64,000 bases of DNA from positions 124,001 through 188,000 of the forward strand of contig JABUMY010000005.1 in NCBI GenBank assembly GCA_013327885.1. Direction: 5' to 3'. The DNA comes from Flavisolibacter longurius. GTDB lineage: Bacteria > Bacteroidota > Bacteroidia > Chitinophagales > Chitinophagaceae. Made by a program: the position numbers and the translations under genes. This document shows positions 18,701 to 26,917 of the stretch, piece after piece; within the stretch, counting starts at the first letter, position 1; every line of letters begins with the position of its first letter. The notes below the pieces were generated by a model that saw only the letters and a list, made by a program, of their open reading frames with translations, did no database searches and was not told the origin of the DNA.

Positions 18701-19488
18701 AATAGTAAAAGCATCCCTGCCAAAGTAAGAATGCCTGCCAGTTTCCCCCTTTTGTTCAGCACAGCCACTGCCAAAAAATGAAGGCCGATCAGCAGTAACA
18801 GAAAAACCATTAACCGCAATACGATGGTGACCATATCGGTATTGGCCTCTTCGGTTTCCGGCGCCTGTTTTAAATAGAACAGGATCTTTTTATCAAGCGA
18901 CAATACCGGGAAACTGGTAGGCAAATCGGAAAGAGCGATCTTGCTGATGGCATTCCTGTCATGGGCAAAGCTTGTCGGAGAGTCGTCGCCTTCAAAGGGG
19001 TAAAAATTCAATACCGGTATCATGGCATAGGCCACCATGGTATTGCTCATACCGGGCAGCTCAATCTGCTGCCGTTGCACCACGTAATAACCATTGTAAA
19101 ACTGTTGAAAGAAAACCTCCCTGCCGGCAACATACTCCGGTCGTGGCGGTGTTACTTTTTGCGTATTCCAAAAAACAGGAGCATCGGTTTCGGAAAGCGT
19201 TTCCTGGAAAATAAAAAACGCATAGCGCTTGGATGTCAGGCTCTCAAACTCCTCTTTAGAAGCTTCCTTTCGAACCAGTTTACGCAGCAGCGTTTTGTTG
19301 GACAAAAGTTGCTCGGCATCCTTTTGCTGCTTTGCAATAAACTGCTGCAGGCTTTTTTGCTGGTGGCCAACAGAGATGGCCGAATTAAAAAACCATGCGG
19401 TCAAAAACGACAGCAGGAGCAGGATAAATGCCGACAGGAATAAATAACGTAAACGAAAATGGCGGCTATGGAATGAGGGAATTTTCAA
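15730..19488 (-). CDS. Large NtrY-like membrane sensor histidine kinase
   Basis: 1252 residues. One membrane segment (about 15-35) and an extracytoplasmic part of some 190 residues come first, then about seven membrane segments (225-490), a second extracytoplasmic region, more membrane segments, a third sensor region, HAMP (about 960-1015) and a HisKA/HATPase core. The phospho-acceptor is H1045 in VAHEIKNPLTPMKLS, the form typical of NtrY. The N, G1 and G2 boxes are NRLFTNLLANAVDA, SDNGDGIP and GTGLGL. The start is TTG, overlapping the mazG stop as TTGA, so translation is coupled. No response regulator lies nearby. The signal is unknown. Confidence 0.88.
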   Translation of the reverse strand: MKIPSFHSRHFRLRYLFLSAFILLLLSFLTAWFFNSAISVGHQQKSLQQFIAKQQKDAEQLLSNKTLLRKLVRKEASKEEFESLTSKRYAFFIFQETLSETDAPVFWNTQKVTPPRPEYVAGREVFFQQFYNGYYVVQRQQIELPGMSNTMVAYAMIPVLNFYPFEGDDSPTSFAHDRNAISKIALSDLPTSFPVLSLDKKILFYLKQAPETEEANTDMVTIVLRLMVFLLLLIGLHFLAVAVLNKRGKLAGILTLAGMLLLLRLVLYYFPGLLSLRFFSLFDPAVYGADLFNRSLGDLLINSVMICWVVLFAWSYLGRLKKLPSFLNETGVVIAGVTGVFVLVFCTFQVAEIVHSLVMNSKISFDVTDFSSLSVYTGFSFLILAILSLSYYYFTRMLFRGILMAIPNLLHLYFVVALAGLVLLTVHSLLSSHSTVLFQLPILIWLVGYTLILTQEQAIINRFRVTIAGILFWAFLFSVSLAVLIMSGNREQVQRQLRSIADKYEELQEPTKEKSLSLILQYLDNRFLSANFNRFYSEQDSFKIRDSISRSQMTPSSNNYNTDIYVFDSSGTGINNPDGRSFAELDNIYTVQSKPTGLDELMYYDISFSDFVYIVKKNIYDSTQQKGTMFLLARPRTFSGKGKLSPGLFRRGKYEERFTPSIIAVYRNNKLVTHIGTYPFPVMLAPEDIPEEKEAMVERDEYNELWFKGANRKIIVVVNEKESLIESITLFSYLFCAFLFMIGILRFFELAAQVVRSWPSVNLFSRLNIRSQIHGTIIFISILSFLIIGIATISYFFQRNERNVNANLNRTATSTLSEYQKLVKDLNLNFNRFNFPIQAANDSLQRGVDEISDVHGQIVNIYDIDGNLQVTSAEDLYNPRVLSKKMNPEAYFYLRNQGHVQLVQTESIPYQEFRSLYLAVRNANNDTYAYLNVPSFSSANELQQEISNFLVTIINLNAFILLIAGALALFITNRITRSFSLIGNKMKEVTLGKTNQEIEWNKNDEIGELVTQYNKMVQQLEMSASALAKSEREGAWREMARQVAHEIKNPLTPMKLSIQYLQKAIQNNQPNVQELTSNVASTLIEQIDHLSKIAADFSQFANIGTKRLETIDLHSVIGSLLDLYSTNPKVQVDWKPVAQDAVMRVDKTQMNRLFTNLLANAVDACSERKQCNVLLTETVVGNDLLVAVSDNGDGIPAELQPKIFTPNFTTKTSGTGLGLAMCKGIVEQAGGEIWFETKEGAGTTFFVRLPMV

Positions 19489-20255
19489 TCGTGCTGACGT
19501 TTGATTCGGTTCCAGATGGCATCCATTTCTTCCAGCGTCATTTCAGCCAGCGGCTTACCAGTGTCCTGTGCGGCGGTTTCCATCTGTGTAAAACGCCGGA
19601 TGAATTTTTTGTTGGTGACCTCTACGGCATTTTCGGCGTCAATATTCAAAAACCGTGCAAAGTTTACCAGGGAAAAAAGCAGGTCGCCAAACTCCTCTTC
19701 TATTTTCTCTTGTTCGCCGGTGGCAATAGCTTCCTGTAATTCGGCTTCTTCTTCTTTTACTTTTTCCCAAACCTGTTCTTTATTCTCCCATTCAAAACCT
19801 ACCTGTTTTGCTTTTTCCTGCAGCCGCATGGCCTTGATCAGCGCCGGAAGCGTTTTAGGTACACCCGAAAGCACGGACTGTTTACCTTCTTTCATCTTTA
19901 GCTTTTCCCAGTTGCGTTTTACATCTTCCGCATTCTCTACCTGTACATCACCATAAATATGCGGGTGCCTTGCAATTAGCTTTTCGCAAATGCCATTGAT
20001 CACATCCGTCATCGTGAACTGCGCCTGCTCTGTTCCGATCTTAGCATAAAACACAATGTGCAGCAGCAGGTCGCCCAGTTCTTCTTTCATGCCTTTCCAG
20101 TCCGTTTCTGTAATGGCATCGGTTAGTTCGTAGGTTTCCTCCAGCGTCATCTGCCGCAGGCTGTGGATGGTTTGTTTTTTGTCCCAGGGACACTTTTCCC
20201 GCAGGTCATTCATGATCTGCACCAGGCGCTCAAAAGCCTCTCCGTTCGTCGTCAT
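19485..20255 (-). CDS. mazG: Nucleoside triphosphate pyrophosphohydrolase MazG
   Basis: 256 residues, the tandem-domain form like E. coli MazG (263). Two MazG domains are visible, each with the EExxE-type metal sites (TLEETYELTDAI and WKGMKEELGDLLLHIVFYAKI in the first; KVKEEEAELQEAI and KIEEEFGDLLFSLVNFARF in the second). It hydrolyses non-canonical or excess NTPs to NMP and pyrophosphate in the cytosol. It begins 3 bases after the DUF3667 gene and overlaps the kinase start, so the three form an operon. Confidence 0.96.
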   Translation of the reverse strand: MTTNGEAFERLVQIMNDLREKCPWDKKQTIHSLRQMTLEETYELTDAITETDWKGMKEELGDLLLHIVFYAKIGTEQAQFTMTDVINGICEKLIARHPHIYGDVQVENAEDVKRNWEKLKMKEGKQSVLSGVPKTLPALIKAMRLQEKAKQVGFEWENKEQVWEKVKEEEAELQEAIATGEQEKIEEEFGDLLFSLVNFARFLNIDAENAVEVTNKKFIRRFTQMETAAQDTGKPLAEMTLEEMDAIWNRIKRQHD

Positions 20256-20258
20256 TTG

Positions 20259-21320
20259 TTACAATTGAAAAATGGAAAACAATAAAAAGATTATAAACAA
20301 CAAGATAAGGATAAACAAACCAGCGAGGTTTAGCAGGAAAAACTTTCCGATTGTTTTGCCCCATGACTGGCGGTAAAAATTCTTTAGCTGGTACGCCAAA
20401 TGAACCGGCCAGTAAATGATCAGGGCTGCCGTCAGAAAGCTGAAGATTCCCCAATCCAGCCAATCTCCCAGCTCGTCAAGGCCAACGGCAAGCAACAGCA
20501 GGATAAAGCTAAAGATGTAGTGGTACAACGTAAATACGGCGTGGTCGCTGTAATAAAACTGTTTTCGCCGCACGTACAAAAGTTTCAGGATGAGGGCAAA
20601 GAATGGCAGCGAAACAAACAACAAATATGGCAGGCGGTGAAGAAAAGAATCGATCAGGATGCTCCCTACCCTATCGCCACTACGGTATTTTTGTTTCAGC
20701 TTTAAGCCCTGCTTCGAAATATGCTTTGACACCCAGCTGTCCCGCTCTTTCGGCGGCAAGGCTTTCTGCACAGAATCGTATCCGCTTAACGAACGATATT
20801 GCTTACGGCCAATGATGGTAAACCCTTCACGCCATCCAAGGGAATCGATATTGAGCGGTTGCGTTGTATCCAGCAATATAGGCACCCGGCTTTGCAGCGA
20901 GGAATCAGCCGGGTTTTTTGCCACCCGTTTCTGGTAGCTTTCGGCAAGCTCACGCCTTTCTTTGTTGGACAGCCAGCCTGATGTAACGTTTTCATCCGGC
21001 GTAATGGCATTGATGGAAAAAAAGACAAGAAAGAAAACAGCCGATGTAAACAGGTACATGCGGATCGGATCAAGATAGCGCATCCGCTTGCCTTCGGCAT
21101 ATTGCCGGGCCACGAAACCCGGCCGCGAAAAAATATAGCCAACAGTATGAAAAAACTTGCCGTCGAAATGCAAAATGTCATACACAAAATGCTTTGTTAA
21201 GGACAAAAAGCTTTGGTGGTTGACAATGTTCTCCTGGCCACATTGATGACAATACCTGCCAATGACGGTACTGCCGCAGTTCAGGCAGTCCTTTTCCTTT
21301 CGTTCTGGTTGGTGGCTCAC
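20259..21320 (-). CDS. DUF3667 family membrane protein
   Basis: 353 residues. The N terminus carries a zinc-ribbon-like cysteine set (C12, C15, C24, C27: CLNCG...CHQCG), followed by the family segment (SLTKHFVYDILHFDGKFFHTVGYIF) and ARQYAEGKRMRYLDPIRMYLF. About five membrane segments follow (roughly 88-108, 220-245, 260-300, 330-350). The function is unknown; the family is widespread in Bacteroidota. It is the first gene of an operon with mazG and the NtrY-like kinase and is divergent from the RHS-like gene. Confidence 0.82.
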   Translation of the reverse strand: MSHQPERKEKDCLNCGSTVIGRYCHQCGQENIVNHQSFLSLTKHFVYDILHFDGKFFHTVGYIFSRPGFVARQYAEGKRMRYLDPIRMYLFTSAVFFLVFFSINAITPDENVTSGWLSNKERRELAESYQKRVAKNPADSSLQSRVPILLDTTQPLNIDSLGWREGFTIIGRKQYRSLSGYDSVQKALPPKERDSWVSKHISKQGLKLKQKYRSGDRVGSILIDSFLHRLPYLLFVSLPFFALILKLLYVRRKQFYYSDHAVFTLYHYIFSFILLLLAVGLDELGDWLDWGIFSFLTAALIIYWPVHLAYQLKNFYRQSWGKTIGKFFLLNLAGLFILILLFIIFLLFSIFQL

Positions 21321-21422
21321 GTAAAAAAATTTCTTAAAAATAGGGACAAAAGGCGCACTTCACCGAATAGCTTCCCGCTATCCTTCCAGTTCCATTTATT
21401 TTTGAGGCAAACAATATCTTTC

Positions 21423-22262
21423 ATGAAAACATTGTTGTCCGTTGCTGTTATTTTCCTGTCCTTTCCGGTAGCTGCCCAATATTATTACAAGGACATAGTG
21501 GGCACCAAAGAAAGCAATGCCCTTGCTGCCACGTACCGCAGCAGCAGCGTGCAAAAGGTTACCATGAAAAGCTTCACGGTAAACAACACGCCGCTGGATG
21601 AGCTGTCGGTACAACAGGTTTTTTCGCCGGAAACAAGGACGTTGCTTACCATCACCAAAACGCCTTACCAGCCCGCCTCATACCTGGTTAGTTTTTTTGA
21701 CGAGGAAGGTAAGATGGTAAGAGCAACGGATTCTGCCGCCGGTAACCTTAGCACAATTCAATATCGCTACAATACGCAGGGCCAGCTGCAATCCATCTTC
21801 ACGGAGTTTGGCGACCCGCAGGCAGCGCTGAAAACAGATGAGCACATCTGGCAGTATGATGCACAATCCCGCATCAGCAAAATGCTGCGCATTAAAAACG
21901 GCAGGGACACATCGGTTGTCAGCTTTGTGCTGGATGAAGCGGGCAATGTGATTGAAGAACAGGAAACCCGCCGCTTTGTTAAAGAAGAACCTTATTACTA
22001 TTACTACGATGGCAAAAACCGGCTTACGGACATTGTTCGCTTTAACAAAAAAGCAGCCCGCCTGATGCCGGAACAGATGTTTGAATACTCCGTAAAAAAC
22101 AACCTGATTCAACGGACAACCATCCCGCAAAACAGCAGCGACTACCTGATCTGGCGCTACCGTTTTAACGATCTTGGTTTAAAAACAAGGGAAGAGATTT
22201 ACAACAAAGACAAAGAGCTGACGGGTAAGGTTGAATACAGCTATACGTTCAGCAACCAATAA
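21423..22262 (+). CDS. Secreted protein with RHS-like strand repeats
   Basis: 279 residues. I chose the ATG at 21423 because it gives a signal peptide (KTLLSVAVIFLSFPVAAQ); the longer frame upstream overlaps the divergent gene. The middle part has repeating segments of about 30 residues resembling RHS/YD motifs (IQYRYNTQGQLQSIF, IWQYDAQSRISKM, YYYYDGKNRLTDI, IWRYRFNDLGLK), which fold as beta-strands. There is no toxin tip or membrane anchor. It is likely periplasmic or surface-exposed; the function is unknown. Confidence 0.72.
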   Translation: MKTLLSVAVIFLSFPVAAQYYYKDIVGTKESNALAATYRSSSVQKVTMKSFTVNNTPLDELSVQQVFSPETRTLLTITKTPYQPASYLVSFFDEEGKMVRATDSAAGNLSTIQYRYNTQGQLQSIFTEFGDPQAALKTDEHIWQYDAQSRISKMLRIKNGRDTSVVSFVLDEAGNVIEEQETRRFVKEEPYYYYYDGKNRLTDIVRFNKKAARLMPEQMFEYSVKNNLIQRTTIPQNSSDYLIWRYRFNDLGLKTREEIYNKDKELTGKVEYSYTFSNQ

Positions 22263-22282
22263 AGTGAACAGTTTCCAACGAC

Positions 22283-22462
22283 ATGGAATACATCTACCTG
22301 GGCGACCGTAATACAGCAGAAAGCCTGAAGAAAAAAGGCTGTAATGCCATTCGCCGGAACGGCAAATGTATCCGTGGGAAAAACGGGTCCATGCTGGTTT
22401 GTTTTGAAGACGGCCGGCAGATGGTCATAATTGGGCGATTGCTGCGCAAGCAACTGGTATAA
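22283..22462 (+). CDS. Small conserved-looking basic protein, 59 residues
   Basis: ATG at 22283, 20 bases after the previous stop. The 59-residue product begins MEYIYLGDRNT and contains GKCIRGKNGSMLV and VIIGRLLRKQLV. I recall short uncharacterised Bacteroidota proteins of this form, with the IYxGDR start and KCIRGKNxxMLVxF core, but cannot verify it here. It is strongly basic, without signal peptide or membrane segment, and looks like a small compact beta fold. It may be cotranscribed with the RHS-like gene. Confidence 0.6.
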   Translation: MEYIYLGDRNTAESLKKKGCNAIRRNGKCIRGKNGSMLVCFEDGRQMVIIGRLLRKQLV

Positions 22463-23024
22463 AATAGTTCACTGTTGGTTTTGCACCGAAAAATGACCAT
22501 CTCAATATCCCTTTAAGCAACACTTAGGTCCGGTGTTTTAGGCCCCTTCACACTACATACAGCATTTACAACACTTCATACAGAAACCTGGTGAAAGCCT
22601 GCCCAAACTGCGGCTGCAATCTCTATTTTCGTTTGGCAGAATTACAAGTACGTAGGTAAAACAGTTTTTCCCGCTTGCCAATGCTTATAAATTACTGGAT
22701 GACCACGTCCTGCTGACAAAAACGTTGCTCTCCCTTTCGTAAAAGCAAAGACAACAATGAAGGAAAGAGAAAATATTGCTGAGGAGGATTTTGGGGCAGG
22801 AAACGAAAGCTCTTCCAGAAAAAAAGTTTGACCTATCGAAACAAAGATGTTGCGAGAAGCTTTGATAAATACGGGGCAGGATCGGCTAACTATGAGCACG
22901 GTAACTACACCAGAAGATTTCAGTACTTTTAATTCTCCTTCCGCTCCTATCGGCTAAAACCAACGCTTACCTTATGGATGCGAATTATTGATCATTCGTA
23001 TTGTTCAACCTAAAAATACACACT
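22463..23024. other. Intergenic region without a supported gene
   Basis: About 560 bases. It contains a GTG-started micro-frame at 22591-22659 (22 residues) with CPNCGC, resembling a zinc-ribbon knuckle, and two short frames at 22757-22932 with charged, protein-like composition broken by a stop. None has enough length or context to be called. The region may hold remnants of decayed small genes. The promoter of the paralog pair that follows should lie near its end. Confidence 0.45.
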
Positions 23025-23804
23025 ATGCGTATCGTCTCCCTTGGCTTGTTGATGATGGGTTGCTTGCTCGTCAACACGTCACAAGCCCAGTTTCTTAAAA
23101 AATTAAAGCAAAAAGCCGAGCAGGTCATAAACACCTCCAGCGGTAACAATGGCAACCAGCAAACCAACGAAAACAGCAATGCAAGCCCGGTGAATACAGG
23201 CAGCCAGGGCAACAACAACCCCTCTAACCGGGGTGGCGGCGGACTGGTGGTAACACCACCCGATGTCAAAGAAAATGTAAACACGGCCGAAGCCGTGTTT
23301 GGCCAGGGAAAATACAGCGAGGCCCGCTACGCCATTCAGCAAGCGATGCTGGGTGTTGAAATGCAGATTGGCCAGCAGATCTTGAAATCATTGCCACCAG
23401 CCGTGGCAACCTTGCCTTATGATGCCAAAGCCGACCAAGTGACCAGCACCGGCTGGGGCTGGGTTGGACTGACCATCAAACGCGAATACCAGGCAAACGA
23501 CAAAGAGCTTCGCTTTACCATTACGAACAATGCTGCCTGGATGCAGGCTATCAATCTTTATTTCAACAACGCCGGCTACGCACAGCAAACAGGCGGTCAG
23601 CAAAACTGGAAGCAGACACGCATCAAAGGCTACCGTGCTGTGATCGAATACAGCGATGGCTCGGGTTACAAACTGACGGTGCCGCTGGGACAAACCTCGC
23701 TGCTGGTGTACGAAGGTGTCAACTTTGCTACGGAGCAGGAGTTTACCAAAGCCTGCGAAGAAATTGATATCGATGGCATCAAAACCAAACTCGGAGAAAA
23801 ATAA
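23025..23804 (+). CDS. Secreted protein of unknown function, first of a tandem paralog pair
   Basis: 259 residues with a signal peptide (about 1-22, ending TSQAQ). A low-complexity Asn/Gln/Gly linker follows (about 35-75). The folded part (about 85-259) starts with a helical segment EAVFGQGKYSEARYAIQQAM and contains QILKSLPPAV and GWVGLTIKREY. These segments recur in the next gene at the same spacing, so the two are diverged duplicates. I do not recognise the family. The ATG at 23025 was preferred to an upstream start because it gives a clean signal peptide. Confidence 0.72.
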   Translation: MRIVSLGLLMMGCLLVNTSQAQFLKKLKQKAEQVINTSSGNNGNQQTNENSNASPVNTGSQGNNNPSNRGGGGLVVTPPDVKENVNTAEAVFGQGKYSEARYAIQQAMLGVEMQIGQQILKSLPPAVATLPYDAKADQVTSTGWGWVGLTIKREYQANDKELRFTITNNAAWMQAINLYFNNAGYAQQTGGQQNWKQTRIKGYRAVIEYSDGSGYKLTVPLGQTSLLVYEGVNFATEQEFTKACEEIDIDGIKTKLGEK

Positions 23805-23827
23805 TCACATCCAAAAGCAAATTCATC

Positions 23828-24544
23828 ATGAAATATATTTTCCTTTTCAGCATATCGGTGTTTGCCCTGACAAACAGCCAGGCCCAAAAGAAAAGCACCG
23901 CCAAGCCGGCCGCAGCTACACAAGCGGTACAAAAATCAGAAGCAGCAAAACCCGCCGCTACGCAAACAGTATTTATGGCAACCGGCGACCCGGCTTCGTT
24001 TAAAAAGCTGGCTGGTGATGCCCGCAGTAATTACGATGCCGGCAAGCTTGATGACTCCCGTTTTGCCCTGCAGCAAATGCTGTCCGAACTGGACATCATC
24101 ATCGGCAAGGAAGTTTTGAAATCTCTCCCGGCCACCATCCTTGACAAACCTGCCATTACCAAGCAGGATAACGTTACCGGCGCCTCCGGCTTTTTAGGCG
24201 TGGTGGTGCACCGCGAGTATGGCCAGGAATACAACAGTGCCAGCAGCGAAGAGAATAAAAACATCAGCGTTGAGATCATTACCAACTCACCGCTCATTGC
24301 CAGCATCAACAGCCTGTTGTCCATTCCGCTTATTGGCAATACCGGCGATAACAAAGTGATCAAAGTTTCGGGTTACAAAGCCCTTGTTACCAAAAACGGC
24401 GATGGCGATAACGTTAGCTACGAGCTGCAATTACCCTTGGGCAGTTCGATGATCACGGTAAAAGCTCCCGGCGCCACACAAGAACAAGTTGCGCAAATTG
24501 CGGGAAGCCTTCCGGTTCAGGAAATTGCCAAAATGCTGCAATAA
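23828..24544 (+). CDS. Secreted protein of unknown function, second of a tandem paralog pair
   Basis: 238 residues, signal peptide ending NSQAQ, then a Lys/Ala/Pro/Thr-rich linker (about 21-48). The folded part aligns with the preceding protein: YDAGKLDDSRFALQQML against GQGKYSEARYAIQQAM, KEVLKSLPATI against QQILKSLPPAV, and FLGVVVHREY against WVGLTIKREY. Both end in a beta-rich part with a Gly-Asp or Gly-Ser turn and LPLG. The 23-base gap shows an operon. The function is unknown. Confidence 0.72.
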   Translation: MKYIFLFSISVFALTNSQAQKKSTAKPAAATQAVQKSEAAKPAATQTVFMATGDPASFKKLAGDARSNYDAGKLDDSRFALQQMLSELDIIIGKEVLKSLPATILDKPAITKQDNVTGASGFLGVVVHREYGQEYNSASSEENKNISVEIITNSPLIASINSLLSIPLIGNTGDNKVIKVSGYKALVTKNGDGDNVSYELQLPLGSSMITVKAPGATQEQVAQIAGSLPVQEIAKMLQ

Positions 24545-24564
24545 AATTGTATTGGTTATAGTGG

Positions 24565-24592
24565 AAAGCCTGCCTTGTGCAGGCTTTTTCTT
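24565..24592 (+). terminator. Terminator after the paralog pair
   Basis: Arms AAAGCCTGC (24565-24573) and GCAGGCTTT (24579-24587) followed by TTCTTTTCT, 20 bases after the stop codon. Confidence 0.85.
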
Positions 24593-24816
24593 TTCTGCAA
24601 TCAGGCAGCAATGGTGAAGTGAAATTCTAAGTTGTTTTGGCAGTTTTTGCAACCTCTTGCAGCCCTTCCGCAAAATTCAATTTCAGAACGGCAAAGGCCG
24701 GCAGTAGCTTTGCTTTGTCATCCCGGGTTGTTTTTATCCTACTCTTTACCGGTTCACCTACCGCCTGTGCAAAGCACCTGCATTTTAATTTTTTAATCAT
24801 TAAAACGGAGGCTTTC

Positions 24817-25974
24817 ATGCAACGTTATTCAACAACTCTACACAACAATTCCCGGCAAAACATTACCAGGTTACTCTTGCCGGGAATTGCCGTTTTCTTT
24901 TTGCTTACCGGCTGTAAAAAAGAGCTGCTGCCGGAAGAACAAACTGCCGCCACGTCAGCCAGTTCATCTTCGCAACTAAGAGGCAGGCCCGAAAAAATTG
25001 TAAAGAGCGGGGAGTCCATCCAGGAGGCGGTGGATGCCGCCCAGCCCAACTCTGTCATACGCTTGCTGCCCGGTACATACCGCGAAGGCATTGTTGTGAA
25101 CAAGCCCGGTATTGAGATCGTAGGCAGCAAAGGTGTGGTGATTGAAAATCCCGGCGGGGTCAACAACGGTATCACCGTTAGAAGCGAAGGTGATGGCTTT
25201 GTCCTGCGCCACGTGGTGATCAAGGATTTTTTACGCAACGGCGTTTTTATGATCCGGGCAGATAATTACCTGTTGTCGCATGTTACAGCCATCAACGATG
25301 GCGAGTACGGCCTCTACCCAATCTTTTGCAACAACGGGAAGATCGAACACTGCGAAACATCCGGTCATAACGATTCGGGCATTTATATTGGTCAGTCAAC
25401 AGATGTTGAGATCAGTTTTAATGTTGCCCACCACAATGTCAACGGCATTGAAATTGAAAACTGTTCCAGGACACTGACCACAAAAAATCGTTCTTACAAC
25501 AATGTTGCAGGCATATTGGTGATACTGCTGCCAAATCTTACCACAAAATCAGGCAGTGATAACATTGTTTCGGACAACCAGATCAACGACAACAACCTTG
25601 AAAATTTTGCCATGCCCGGACAGTTTGAAGCAGCCGTGCCTTCCGGTACCGGCATCCTGGTGGTTGGCAGCGACAGAACCATCATTCAAAACAACAAGAT
25701 CCGCAACAACAACTTCGTGGGCATTGCTACGGTTAGTACATTGATCCTTGGTGCTCTGGTGGGCCTGCCGCCGGAAGCCTTTGCCGACATTGAACCCAAT
25801 CCTGATGGGACAAGAGTAGTGGGCAATCTGCTGATCAACAATGGTACAGCGCCGCCTCCCAGCCTGCCCCTGCCTGCGGTTGACCTGCTTTGGGATGGAA
25901 GCGGTACCGACAATTGCTGGAAAGACAACCAGTATGCAACAAGTTATCCTTCTCCCCTTCCCACCTGCAATTGA
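24817..25974 (+). CDS. Right-handed beta-helix lipoprotein
   Basis: 385 residues from the ATG at 24817. The signal sequence ends in a lipobox, LLTGCKK, so it is lipid-anchored. From about residue 55 it has pectate-lyase-like coils: the opening SGESIQEAVDAAQPNSVIRLLPGTYREGIVV is the standard cap of NosD/parallel beta-helix proteins, followed by some ten turns of the N-x-I or N-G-I type (HNDSGIYIGQS, HNVNGIEIENC, YNNVAGILVI, RNNNFVGIAT). Such proteins bind or cleave polysaccharides; no catalytic residues can be assigned. It is probably on the outer membrane surface or in the periplasm. Confidence 0.85.
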   Translation: MQRYSTTLHNNSRQNITRLLLPGIAVFFLLTGCKKELLPEEQTAATSASSSSQLRGRPEKIVKSGESIQEAVDAAQPNSVIRLLPGTYREGIVVNKPGIEIVGSKGVVIENPGGVNNGITVRSEGDGFVLRHVVIKDFLRNGVFMIRADNYLLSHVTAINDGEYGLYPIFCNNGKIEHCETSGHNDSGIYIGQSTDVEISFNVAHHNVNGIEIENCSRTLTTKNRSYNNVAGILVILLPNLTTKSGSDNIVSDNQINDNNLENFAMPGQFEAAVPSGTGILVVGSDRTIIQNNKIRNNNFVGIATVSTLILGALVGLPPEAFADIEPNPDGTRVVGNLLINNGTAPPPSLPLPAVDLLWDGSGTDNCWKDNQYATSYPSPLPTCN

Positions 25975-26113
25975 GTTTTGAAAAAAACCGGCGACATAGC
26001 GGGTTTTTTTGTTTTGACGCAAATGATTTCGCGTTTAGAAGTCAATTGAAAAACAGGAATATTACCATGGCGAGGTAGTAACCACTCTGGCAAACAAAAA
26101 TTATATTTGAAGC

Positions 26114-26917
26114 ATGAGCATTGTGCGAATTGCCACGCATTTTAACATCGACATCGAGTTTACAGCACCACCGTTTTACCGGCGGCTGGCTGCCTGGGTC
26201 ATCGATATCGTTATCCAGATCGTCTACCTGATCGTTGCCCTACGGCTGCTCAACTGGTTAACCCTTTCCATGCCTGGCAATGACAGCAACATGAAAGTTT
26301 GGGCGCTCAGCCTTTTACTTTTCCTGCCCCTGGCGCTTTACCATGTTATTCTGGAAATAACCATGCAGGGACAAAGCATCGGTAAAAAGCTACTCGGTAT
26401 AAAAGTGGTTTCCGAAAACGGCGGACGGCCGTCCATTGGCCAGTTCATTATCCGGTGGCTTATGCGCACCATGGACATTTCGGTGATCATGATGATCATG
26501 ATGATTCCGTATGCACAGATGTTTGGTCCGCAGGTGTATTGGGGAATGGCGATCTCTATGGGATTGCTGGTGACGGATCTTGTTTTGGTGAACACACGCA
26601 AACAACAGCGCCTTGGTGATATTTTGGCGCGGACAGTGCTGATCGATACAAAGCAAAATGAAAAAATTTCCGATACGGTTTTTTTGGAAGTGGAAAACAG
26701 TTATGTACCGCTGTTTCCGCAGATCATGCAATTGAGCGACCGTGACATGAATTCTCTAAAAGGTATTTTGGATGCCTCCCGCCGGCACAGGGACAGTACG
26801 ATGGCAATGATGGCGGCCGAAAAAATAAAGGCGCACCTGAAGATCGAAACAGACCTGGAACCGGAAACGTTTCTGGAAGTGCTGCTGAAAGATTACAACT
26901 ACCTGTCGGCTAACTAA
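26114..26917 (+). CDS. RDD family membrane protein
   Basis: 267 residues. The RDD domain (about 15-180) has the diagnostic start YRRLAAWVIDIVIQ with Arg and Asp, a middle segment MQGQSIGKKLLGIKVV, and about four membrane segments. The C-terminal 80 residues are soluble and helical. RDD proteins are poorly understood; some act in ion exchange. Its stop overlaps the convergent DUF5362 gene by 8 bases. Confidence 0.88.
   Translation: MSIVRIATHFNIDIEFTAPPFYRRLAAWVIDIVIQIVYLIVALRLLNWLTLSMPGNDSNMKVWALSLLLFLPLALYHVILEITMQGQSIGKKLLGIKVVSENGGRPSIGQFIIRWLMRTMDISVIMMIMMIPYAQMFGPQVYWGMAISMGLLVTDLVLVNTRKQQRLGDILARTVLIDTKQNEKISDTVFLEVENSYVPLFPQIMQLSDRDMNSLKGILDASRRHRDSTMAMMAAEKIKAHLKIETDLEPETFLEVLLKDYNYLSAN

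Noticed and set aside
21213-21422. Longer start for the RHS-like secreted protein
   Set aside because: Overlaps the divergent DUF3667 gene and removes the signal peptide from the N terminus.
22591-22659. 22-residue frame with CPNCGC (zinc-knuckle-like)
   Set aside because: Too short and without context; may be a remnant but cannot be supported.
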